From positions 1 through 9,366 of the forward strand of contig CAMWWW010000073.1 in assembly GCA_947178015.1 (NCBI GenBank): a DNA stretch of 9,366 bases, given 5' to 3'. Origin of the DNA: an uncultured Clostridia bacterium (GTDB lineage: Bacteria > Bacillota > Clostridia > Lachnospirales > Lachnospiraceae). Below, one piece after another: positions 1 to 6,512 of the stretch; position 1 is the first letter of the stretch, and the number at the start of each line of letters is the position of its first letter. The translations under genes were made by a program, and so were the position numbers. Under the pieces are notes generated by a model that saw nothing but the letters and a program-made list of their open reading frames with translations, did no database searches and had not been told where the DNA came from.

Positions 1-66
1 TTGAAACAGTTATGTTTGAAACAAGTAGATGAATGAAAAAGTTGTAAACTGGTGTAAGTAACAGAT

Positions 67-75
67 AAAGGAGGG
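67..75 (+). promoter_or_regulatory. Ribosome binding site of the ankyrin-repeat gene
   Basis: The bases AAAGGAGGG contain a near-perfect Shine-Dalgarno core (AAGGAGG at 68-74) with a 9-nt spacer to the ATG at 84. This fixes the start of the ankyrin gene. I see no convincing promoter in the 66 bases before it, so transcription probably comes from beyond the left edge. Confidence 0.85.
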
Positions 76-83
76 ATTTCTCT

Positions 84-1169
84 ATGTATAAAAAACCATC
101 TATGCCTCCAGCGGGCGAGGCGATTTTGGCCGGCGATATCGAGGCCGTGCGCCGCATGATAGAGGACGGAAGCCTGCTCTTTAAGAAGGGCCAGATTGTG
201 GAACTGCGGAAAAATATCCCAACGATCGTGCATCTAGACAAAAAGGAAATGACCATCTACTCCGATGCCTTCTGTTTTGCCTTAGCCCACGACCAGATAG
301 AGATCGTCAAAATGCTTATCGATCATGGTCTGGTGGACTTAGGACCCAAGAGCGACGCTCTTCTTATGGCTATCCGCAAAAAAAATTTTGCTCTGCTGGA
401 TTATATGCTGGATCATGGCGGACAGTTTGGTAAAAAGGAAAAGGACATCACTTGTCTGTTCCTTAATCTGTCGAATGTGTGGGATGATTCCTGTCCGGCG
501 CTGTTGGATCGGCTGGCTCTGCCTCTCCGGGAACTAGGCGGAACCGCCCTTTGCTACGCCGCCAGTGACAACAACCGTGCTGTGGCGACCTACCTGCTTG
601 GAGCTGGGGTCGATGTGAACAGCCAGAGCAACGGCCACGGCACACCGGTCCTGCGGGCAGCTGTCTATGGGCATACGGAGATGGTGCGCTTTCTTGTGAA
701 GCAGGGAGCGGACCTGACCATCAAGGACAAGTATGGCTATCGCCCTTACACTGCCGCTCGGTCCAACGGACATATGAAAACAGCAAAGTTTATCAAGTCC
801 ATAGAACCAGCGATCACAGAGGCAAATCAAGATGCACTGTTTGAGCGCTATCAGGTGCCAGCAGAGATGCGGGACTACTTTAAGACTGGTCCATTGCTGC
901 TGAAATTCCCGGAGGGGGAGCATCTTGGCTGGGTCCGTCTCTTTGCCTATACAGATGTGGCGGAGATTTGTTACCAAGAACAACCGCTCCTCTCTCTGGT
1001 AGAGGACAGCGAGGACTTTGCGGTGATGCTCCTCTGGGAACCACAGTCGAGAAAGATCTGGTTCTTGGACATAGAGCATGATATATTCCACGCGGTTGCC
1101 ACTTGGGAACAATTTATCCAGAACCCCGGCTATTATATCAATCGGGCTGTTATGTGGGAATTTGATTGA
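84..1169 (+). CDS. Ankyrin-repeat protein with C-terminal SUKH (SMI1/KNR4)-like domain
   Basis: The product is 361 aa with no signal peptide or membrane segment, so it is probably cytoplasmic. Ankyrin-like helix pairs are visible at about residues 60-87, 90-117, 152-181, 184-215 and 217-240. The best are GGTALCYAASDNNRAVATYL and the following TPVLRAAVYGHTEMVRFLVKQGADL unit. Ankyrin repeats bind other proteins. From about residue 255 to the end the layout changes (YQVPAEMRDYF, an acidic middle, then FLDIEHDIFHAVATWEQFI). This resembles SMI1/KNR4 SUKH domains, which are common immunity proteins against polymorphic toxins, but the match is from memory and moderate. An immunity role is therefore an inference, and no toxin gene is visible. 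The start has a strong ribosome binding site. The gene looks clearly richer in GC than the jet genes, so it likely has a separate origin. It converges on the jet operon. Confidence 0.85.
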   Translation: MYKKPSMPPAGEAILAGDIEAVRRMIEDGSLLFKKGQIVELRKNIPTIVHLDKKEMTIYSDAFCFALAHDQIEIVKMLIDHGLVDLGPKSDALLMAIRKKNFALLDYMLDHGGQFGKKEKDITCLFLNLSNVWDDSCPALLDRLALPLRELGGTALCYAASDNNRAVATYLLGAGVDVNSQSNGHGTPVLRAAVYGHTEMVRFLVKQGADLTIKDKYGYRPYTAARSNGHMKTAKFIKSIEPAITEANQDALFERYQVPAEMRDYFKTGPLLLKFPEGEHLGWVRLFAYTDVAEICYQEQPLLSLVEDSEDFAVMLLWEPQSRKIWFLDIEHDIFHAVATWEQFIQNPGYYINRAVMWEFD

Positions 1170-1208
1170 CAGACTGACAGCCCCTTTTGAGGGGGCTGTC
1201 AGCCTGTC
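1168..1208. terminator. Large hairpin at the ankyrin gene stop codon
   Basis: The arms CTGACAGCCCC (1174-1184) and GGGGCTGTCAG (1192-1202) pair perfectly around a 7-nt loop. The pairing continues past one A/C mismatch with GACAG (1168-1172) and CTGTC (1204-1208), giving about 16 paired bases. It overlaps the stop codon of the ankyrin gene. Neither side carries a proper T tract, so it is not a textbook intrinsic terminator. It may still stop or protect transcripts between the convergent genes. Confidence 0.55.
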
Positions 1209-1337
1209 GAAAATAGCCTGTCCGGGTGAAGGCAAATGCTCTTTAATCATTTGCAGCGTCTCTTCTGTAATTTCCATATCATACTCCCGCTTTTTGTTGA
1301 TCGTTTTGCCGATTATGATAATTGCATAATCTTGGCT
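1209..1337 (-). pseudogene. 3' part of a small gene interrupted by the jet cassette
   Basis: Between the ankyrin gene and jetC the minus strand carries a protein-like open frame. From the repeat it reads DYAIIIIGKTINKK, then REYDMEITEETLQMIKEHL and a Pro-rich LPSPGQAIFDR. The stretch is limited by a TAG at 1338-1340. It has no ribosome binding site or good start of its own. Its first residues D-Y-A lie in the 10-bp direct repeat, in the same frame as the D-Y-A at the right edge (9337-9345). The frame runs on through the hairpin and antisense to the ankyrin gene, so the true end of the original gene cannot be placed. I do not recognise the family. Positions 1338-1366, between this relic and the jetC stop, hold nothing I can identify. 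Confidence 0.5.
1322..1331. repeat. Left copy of 10-bp direct repeat flanking the jet operon
   Basis: TTGCATAATC occurs here, 36 bases beyond the jetC stop codon, and again in the same orientation at 9336-9345 beyond the jetD promoter. The pair encloses the whole jet transcription unit and nothing else. It may be an attachment-site core or a target-site duplication. Confidence 0.6.
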
Positions 1338-1366
1338 CTAAACTCTCTCCATGCATCAAAAGAGCG

Positions 1367-2914
1367 TCAAACCGTCTCGATCTGTTCTGTCTGAAACTGC
1401 GACAGCACCATGGTTTTGTTTTCCTCTCCTTTGATGTGCTCGCTTTTTAGATATTGTAATCCCTGTTTTATTTTTGAATTTACCACGTTAAGAACATAAA
1501 TATTATCAAATCGGTTATAGATGGAGTCTCCTCCCAGCCCGGACAGACAGATAAGCTGTGTATTTGTCTTTTTCGCCATATCCATCAGTGGTTTTAACAA
1601 ATGCACCGCATTGGTCTGCGCAAAGGGATTGTCCATAATCAGCACCTTTCCCTCCTCCCCGGAGGCAAAGAGATCGGACTCATCCCGCCTCATATAGCTT
1701 AGCAAGCTAGACAATATCACAAATGCTGATAAAAATCCCTCTCCGCCGGAATTTGCTGATACCTCCGCCCATGAGATAGGAACTTCACGCTCCGCTTCTA
1801 TTTTATAAAGGCGAATCCCAATATTTCGTATCCCCACCACATCATCATACAGCTTTTTCGTCGTGATCCACTTTCCAAGCAGCTCGTCTATATTTTGATT
1901 TTTCTCCGCGGCATCAAGACCCCATTTTATATATTCCTCCGTAAAGTCTTGTATTCTTTTCTGATATAACTCCCTATTTTCCTCCCATGCTGGAACCTGA
2001 ATCCGAAGCATACGGATATTTTTTCCTCGGACGGTAATGGAGGAATTTTTGTCAATCTGGCGCATATGATCGTCGATGTCTTTTACATAATCAAAAAATA
2101 TCTCCTCTGTGCTTTTTCGCTCCTTTTCGATATTTTCCAGATCCACCTGCAACTTCTTCTGTATACTATCATAAGAAGCGATCAACGTCGCAAGCTGTAA
2201 CTTGAGATCCTTCCCCTTATCAACGAGGGAAAGCAGATTTTCAAACCCCTTTCTAAAAAAGTCATTCTGATAGATTTCCTTTGCCGCGCATTTCCTTATC
2301 TGTTCTTGTGTCAGACGCCTTTGTTCCTCTCTCTGTTCGGTTCGCCTGCGAAGATCACGCCGCAGCTTTCCCTGATATTGATTTAGCTCCTCCCTTGATA
2401 GAGCGGAAATACTCCTTTCCTCCACCTGACAGGTTATAGAAAAATCCATATATTCTGCCATCGCGTCCTGTGTGCTTTTACAAGCATCAAGCTGCTCTGC
2501 AAAAGCTCTTTCTTCTGCTTTTTTCTTTTCCCATTCGTAACCTGCCAGCTTTAAACTATCGTCAAAGTCTGTGCCGCTAATCTGCTCTCGCGGCACCAAC
2601 TCCTTGTATCCTGTCTTTTCCTCCATATGCTTTTTGGCATATTCCAGCTTTACATCCAGTTTGGCAATCTGATTTTCCAGCTCTTTATTCTCCTCCTTCG
2701 CGGCATTTTCCTCCCTCGCTGCCGTTCGGATCTGCTCTTCAAGATGCTCTGTCCTATCCTCTGAATAAGAAAGGGATTGGTACGCCTCCTCCCGAAACTG
2801 ATAGCGATTTCTTCTTTTTAGCTCTGCTGTTTTCTTCTCTAGTCTTCGGATTTCTTCCTGCAAATCATGGTTCAGCTCCTCAATGGTGGCGGATATCCCC
2901 CTCTGTGATGGCAT
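1367..2914 (-). CDS. jetC: JetC C-terminal part: coiled coil plus ABC signature and Walker B head
   Basis: This is the downstream piece of the SMC-like ATPase JetC, in the +1 frame relative to the upstream piece. The open frame reaches back to an ATG at 2974, but the first 26 residues from there overlap the upstream frame and look like noise. The ATG at 2912-2914 has a GGAGG (2924-2928) nine bases upstream and would give 515 aa, so internal initiation is conceivable. Genuine JetC-like sequence begins at ISATIEELNHDL. Heavily charged coiled coil follows. The C-terminal head has an ABC-signature-like NSGGEGFLSAF (residues 388-398 of the 515-aa form) and a Walker B-like KVLIMDNPFA (about 423-432). 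After the Walker B aspartate comes Asn, where many ABC ATPases have the catalytic Glu. Then comes a QLICLSGLGG strand like a switch region. Without the upstream half it lacks Walker A and cannot bind ATP alone. Confidence 0.75.
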   Translation of the reverse strand: MPSQRGISATIEELNHDLQEEIRRLEKKTAELKRRNRYQFREEAYQSLSYSEDRTEHLEEQIRTAAREENAAKEENKELENQIAKLDVKLEYAKKHMEEKTGYKELVPREQISGTDFDDSLKLAGYEWEKKKAEERAFAEQLDACKSTQDAMAEYMDFSITCQVEERSISALSREELNQYQGKLRRDLRRRTEQREEQRRLTQEQIRKCAAKEIYQNDFFRKGFENLLSLVDKGKDLKLQLATLIASYDSIQKKLQVDLENIEKERKSTEEIFFDYVKDIDDHMRQIDKNSSITVRGKNIRMLRIQVPAWEENRELYQKRIQDFTEEYIKWGLDAAEKNQNIDELLGKWITTKKLYDDVVGIRNIGIRLYKIEAEREVPISWAEVSANSGGEGFLSAFVILSSLLSYMRRDESDLFASGEEGKVLIMDNPFAQTNAVHLLKPLMDMAKKTNTQLICLSGLGGDSIYNRFDNIYVLNVVNSKIKQGLQYLKSEHIKGEENKTMVLSQFQTEQIETV

Positions 2915-5771
2915 GGTATCTTGCCTCCAGCGCGGCATAATCTGCTGGCTCTTCCCATTCTGGCTCTTTTTCATAGGATTGATAAAGAGCTTTCTGTTTT
3001 CTGTGCTCAGCCAATTCCCCGTCGATCCCTTTTTTTATATCCTTGAGATAGATTATCTGATCCGCAAGCCTTCGTTCCTCCTCCTTATGCCATTCTGCCT
3101 TTTCCCTCGTGCTCTTTTCCTTTTTATTAAGACGCTCTCTCTCCAGCCTGTCTGACAGATAACTCTCATAGGCGGCTATAAGCTCGTCAAATTCCTCCTG
3201 TCTTCTCTGCGCCGTCTGTTGTGCTTCTTTTCTTTCCTCCAGCCGCTTTCTTGCCTGCTCCTGTTCGATATGATTTTTCTTTTTCTCCTGCCTGCACAAC
3301 ACGTATGTATCCGACAGTTTTGCATGTCTCTCTATGCATAGCTGCGTTTTTCTCTGATTTTCTTTCAGCAATGCTTCGGAATAGATCTGACGTTCTATAC
3401 AATTCCGATAACTTTGATATTCCTGAATCTCCTTTTTCTTTCTCTCCGCCTGCTCTTTCCACAGCTTGATTTCCTGCTGCTTTTCTTTTAACAGTTTTGC
3501 AAGCGCCTCTGGGTGCAGCAGATGCTTGTTAAACATCACAAAGAAATGAATGGAGCCAAAGGAAAGGATTCCTCCCTCCGCCATCGCAAGCGCCTTGTCA
3601 AGTTCCTCCCTCACAACGATCGGAATAGGAAAGCTGGTATAGATTTCCTTTTTCGCCTCCCTAAGTCTTTTCACCACATCTCTGCCAAGTATAATGCTGT
3701 AGGGAAGAAAAGGGTTCTCCTCTGTCAGTCTCTGGTTTTCCTCTGCGCTTCTCTGATTCTTTTTCAGCCATTCCATGCCATAGATAAGATCGATTCCATG
3801 CTCTTTTAAATATTCTGCCATATTTTCTGGCAGCTCCACTATTCTGCCTTGGCTGAGATTCTCATATTCCTTTTGAAAAGCCCTCTGTTTCTCAATGCAG
3901 GCTGTCCTTTCTTCTGCAAGCTCTTCCATTCTCCCATCCAGTCTCGCAAGCAGAAGCTCCTTATGATCCAGCTCCTCCTCTGCAAGTTCCATATAACGCA
4001 TAATGCTTCTTCTGCGCTCCTTCTCCTCCTGCATGGACTGGTATTCTCTCTTTAGCTGCGCAAGCTCCTGTTCACACTTACTGCTGTCAAGCGAAAGCCT
4101 TTCGCCCTCCTCAATCAACGCTTCCTCTTTAGACTTAAGCGCATGGATCTGCTCTGAACACTTGCCAAGCTCCACAGAAAGCTGTGTCAGCTCCTCCTGA
4201 AACTTCTTTTTATATAAAGCAAGCGTTCCCTCCTCATATTCCCCCAAAAGATTTCTCGCAAGCTCTACATCTGCTCTTTTCTTTAAAAATCTTTCATAAA
4301 ATCTCTGTTCTACCTTATCATAAGAGCGAATCTGCGCAAGCAGACCGCCAAGCCTGCCAGAAATTTCCCCTAACATGCGAATCTCCTTCTCATAATCTGC
4401 CGCACAAATATCCCGCTTTGTTTTGGTATGCTTAAGCTCGCCTTCCTTTTCTTTCCGCTCCATCTCCCCCTGCGTGATCCGTTTCTGATAATACTGATAC
4501 AGGCTGCTTCCTATTCTCTTTCTCTCCTGATCACGATCCTTTTGTTCATCAAGAAGTACCGCCCGCTTTGCCTGCAAGCTGGATACCCTTCTCTGGAAAT
4601 CCATCTGTTCTATATAAAGGCCTGCACACTGATAAAGACACAGCCGTTTCTCCGCCTCCTCCTTTGCATACACACTTTTAGTAATACGAAGCTCAGACTC
4701 AATCCGCCTTTGAAGCATATCCTTTCTCTGATCCTCCAACTGCCAGATTTCAAAAGAGCACTTCTCATGCTCAATATCCTTAAGCCGCTGTTCCAGAGAA
4801 AGAATCTCCTGCTCTTTTTTCTCCCTATCCACAATAAGACGCTCTGTCCGCAAAGCAAGCTCTTTGATAAACGCTGCTATCCGGCTTTTCTGCCTTTGAA
4901 GCTCTTCCTCCGCATCGCAATATCCATCTATCTGTCCCGCCATTTCCTCCGCATCCACAAAGTATTGGTCAATCCTTTCCTTTCTCTGGAAACTGTTCTG
5001 ATTTTCCCGATATTGCCGGATTAGCTTTAATGCCAAAGACTGAAAGCTCTTGAATCGGGTATTTCCTTGGTTGAGCTTATTTTCCACTGCGTCAAGAAGC
5101 CATCTCTCCGTCAATCCCTTTTCATCCTTCGCATTGGTGAAAAGCTCTGACAAGCCACATTCCTTAAGATTAACCTTCTTGATAATACCTTCCCATTCCT
5201 TATTATTGATCTGATATTCCTTTAATTTAGAAAAATACTGTTTCCGCTGATAGACGGAGGACATATCATAATAAGTAAAATGATAATCCTTATTTTTCTT
5301 TAGCTCCTCAAATTCCCGCAGACATGCGCCAAATCCCTTTAACAGCCTTCCCTGCGAGCTTTTTTCTATCACAGGAAAGTTTACAATATCATAAGGACAT
5401 GCGGAACGGTAAAACCCAGTAAACGTGTAGATTTCAAGCTCTTCATTATTCGTCTCCTCGGTATTTTGAGATTTTCTCACCATCATTCCAGCAAGAAAAT
5501 ATCCCTGCCCATAATCCAGCGCCCACTCCGTCATCAAAAAAGTAGGGCGGTTTGTTGTAAAATAGCTTTTAAATGGTCTGTCGTCAAAATCCCTATATGC
5601 TTTATTTACAAATAAGCTAATCACCATCTGAACCAATACGGTCTTGCCGCCGCCATTTCTTAAAGACAAAAGGGTGGATTCTCCATTTAGCTCAAACATC
5701 TCGTCGTCTATGCGGATGGTATTCCCGTTATAATTCAGGTTCATAATCCGTATTCGATTTATTTTACTCAT
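2880..5771 (-). CDS. jetC: JetC N-terminal part: Walker A head, coiled coil, hinge
   Basis: This is the upstream piece (963 aa) of the SMC-family motor of Wadjet, which by analogy to MukB and type I JetC extrudes DNA loops using ATP. The start MSKINRIRIMNL follows an excellent AGGAGGA site and overlaps the jetB stop by 8 nt. Walker A is LRNGGGKT (residues 37-44). It lacks the first glycine of the usual GxxGxGK[ST] but keeps GGGKT. The N-terminal head spans about residues 1-240. Long Glu/Lys/Arg-rich coiled coil follows to about 640. A compact, less charged segment at about 640-760 (YLKEHGIDLIYGMEWL, then PYSIILGRDVV, then GGILSFGSIHFFVMFN) looks like the hinge. The returning coil runs from about 760. 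The last five residues (DIRHH) are out of the true frame and end at a TGA just after the G5 run. It lacks signature and Walker B. Confidence 0.85.
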   Translation of the reverse strand: MSKINRIRIMNLNYNGNTIRIDDEMFELNGESTLLSLRNGGGKTVLVQMVISLFVNKAYRDFDDRPFKSYFTTNRPTFLMTEWALDYGQGYFLAGMMVRKSQNTEETNNEELEIYTFTGFYRSACPYDIVNFPVIEKSSQGRLLKGFGACLREFEELKKNKDYHFTYYDMSSVYQRKQYFSKLKEYQINNKEWEGIIKKVNLKECGLSELFTNAKDEKGLTERWLLDAVENKLNQGNTRFKSFQSLALKLIRQYRENQNSFQRKERIDQYFVDAEEMAGQIDGYCDAEEELQRQKSRIAAFIKELALRTERLIVDREKKEQEILSLEQRLKDIEHEKCSFEIWQLEDQRKDMLQRRIESELRITKSVYAKEEAEKRLCLYQCAGLYIEQMDFQRRVSSLQAKRAVLLDEQKDRDQERKRIGSSLYQYYQKRITQGEMERKEKEGELKHTKTKRDICAADYEKEIRMLGEISGRLGGLLAQIRSYDKVEQRFYERFLKKRADVELARNLLGEYEEGTLALYKKKFQEELTQLSVELGKCSEQIHALKSKEEALIEEGERLSLDSSKCEQELAQLKREYQSMQEEKERRRSIMRYMELAEEELDHKELLLARLDGRMEELAEERTACIEKQRAFQKEYENLSQGRIVELPENMAEYLKEHGIDLIYGMEWLKKNQRSAEENQRLTEENPFLPYSIILGRDVVKRLREAKKEIYTSFPIPIVVREELDKALAMAEGGILSFGSIHFFVMFNKHLLHPEALAKLLKEKQQEIKLWKEQAERKKKEIQEYQSYRNCIERQIYSEALLKENQRKTQLCIERHAKLSDTYVLCRQEKKKNHIEQEQARKRLEERKEAQQTAQRRQEEFDELIAAYESYLSDRLERERLNKKEKSTREKAEWHKEEERRLADQIIYLKDIKKGIDGELAEHRKQKALYQSYEKEPEWEEPADYAALEARYHAITEGDIRHH
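2897..2901 (-). other. Frameshift point in jetC at a G5 run
   Basis: On the coding strand the run GGGGG marks where the JetC-like sequence leaves one frame and enters the next. Upstream, EARYHAITEG is sensible coil. Downstream, ISATIEELNHDL is sensible coil only in the +1 frame. One G fewer restores continuity. A +1 ribosomal shift would be needed to do the same. I see no prfB-like CTT TGA context and no long slippery run. Confidence 0.75.
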
Positions 5772-6483
5772 CCACTGTCTCCTCCTGAACGCCCAGCGCT
5801 TTGAGAAGCTGACGATAATTATTCTTATTCAGTATCTTTAACTCCATAATGTCATCCAGCTTCTTTGTGGTCTTCAGCATCTCATCTTCATGAATATAAA
5901 TAACCAGTCCCTGTTTTTCCAGAAAATCCATCACCCCATTCATCATACCTTCCTTTGTGGTCTTTTTTCTGGAATTCTTGTCCTCGCTGCGCAAAGATTC
6001 AAATGCCTCGCTCATGCTTCTGTAGTCAAGCCCCATCCTTTCCGACTCTTCTTCCTGTCCTGCTCCGATCCGCAGCCGCTCTGAAATCCTATTTTGCAGC
6101 TCGCCCATCTTAATAAAATCTCTTGCTTTGCATCGGCCGCCCTGCCCGTCATAAAACTCTGCAAATAAGGTCAATATAATAAACTGCGACAGATAATACT
6201 CCTTATCCGTCGCCCCTGACCGACAAAGCTCCCTCTTCAGCTCCGCCTTTGAATACCCCAAAAAGTTATTGCTGACCTCCGGCATCATGTAAATCACGCT
6301 CCCATAGCGCTCCACCATACACTCAGCAATCTCCCCTTGGCTTTTTACCAGATTCATAATATCCTCATGCTCCACATACGCCTTAAATAAATCCGCGTCC
6401 TCTTCCTCCGACAAACTGCCATGCCGCAATAAATGATTAAATACCAACTGACTCAGCCTTATGCTCTCCATCTCATATGCCAT
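5764..6483 (-). CDS. jetB: JetB, KITE-like (MukE-like) subunit of Wadjet
   Basis: The product is 239 aa from ATG (MAYEMESIRL). A GTG four codons upstream (6495) is possible, but it sits only about three bases from the GGAAG upstream. The spacing to the chosen ATG is also imperfect, so the start is uncertain. Visible hallmarks are YGSVIYMMPEVSNNFLGYSK (residues 60-79) followed by ELKRELC, then YYLSQFIILTLFAEFYDGQG (96-115). A C-terminal winged-helix-like segment (GMMNGVMDFLEKQGLVIYIH, then KTTKKLDDIMELKIL) lies at about 179-219. From memory this pattern fits the DUF6063/JetB group found beside JetC in Bacillota. JetB-type proteins pair with JetA and DNA on the SMC complex. The gene begins 29 bases after jetA ends, and its last 8 bases overlap the jetC start, implying translational coupling. 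The main support for the role is position and size between JetA and JetC. Confidence 0.8.
   Translation of the reverse strand: MAYEMESIRLSQLVFNHLLRHGSLSEEEDADLFKAYVEHEDIMNLVKSQGEIAECMVERYGSVIYMMPEVSNNFLGYSKAELKRELCRSGATDKEYYLSQFIILTLFAEFYDGQGGRCKARDFIKMGELQNRISERLRIGAGQEEESERMGLDYRSMSEAFESLRSEDKNSRKKTTKEGMMNGVMDFLEKQGLVIYIHEDEMLKTTKKLDDIMELKILNKNNYRQLLKALGVQEETVDE
5780..5786 (-). promoter_or_regulatory. Ribosome binding site of jetC inside the jetB end
   Basis: AGGAGGA on the minus strand lies 8 nt before the jetC ATG (5769-5771), within the last codons of jetB. It settles the jetC start and shows the two genes are made in step. Confidence 0.85.
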
Positions 6484-6512
6484 AACAACCCCCACTCTTC
6501 CTTCTATATGCC

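Larger units (their letters stand above)
1367..5771 (-). pseudogene. jetC: Composite jetC, SMC/MukB-like ATPase of Wadjet, frameshifted
   Basis: Removing one G from the G5 run at 2897-2901 joins both pieces into one 1,467-aa protein: residues 1-958 from the first frame, then ISATIEEL onward from the second. The result has the SMC layout of ATPase half, coil, hinge (about residues 640-760), coil and ATPase half (signature about 1340-1345, Walker B about 1376-1381). The reading is open and JetC-like on both sides of a single point. This points to one recent indel or a sequence error rather than old decay. Whether the gene is truly broken cannot be decided from the sequence alone. It is the last gene of the operon. 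Confidence 0.65.

Noticed and set aside
1..36. Short open stretch LKQLCLKQVDE before the ankyrin gene, possibly the end of an upstream gene, and a TTGAAACA direct repeat (1-8 and 16-23 region)
   Set aside because: Eleven residues are too few, another frame is equally open, and the repeat is short and AT-rich.
534..1277. A 247-codon minus-strand frame antisense to the ankyrin gene
   Set aside because: Only its first part (to about 1209) looks like protein. The rest mirrors the ankyrin coding strand and has no family features.
2880..2930. Programmed ribosomal frameshifting in jetC
   Set aside because: The needed shift is +1, and there is no release-factor-2-like signal, rare-codon stall or long slippery tract. 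An indel or sequence error is simpler.
4428..5024. A 198-codon plus-strand frame inside jetC
   Set aside because: It is antisense to strongly coding coiled coil and its Leu/Phe-rich reading is the usual mirror of Glu/Lys-rich codons. No ribosome binding site was seen.
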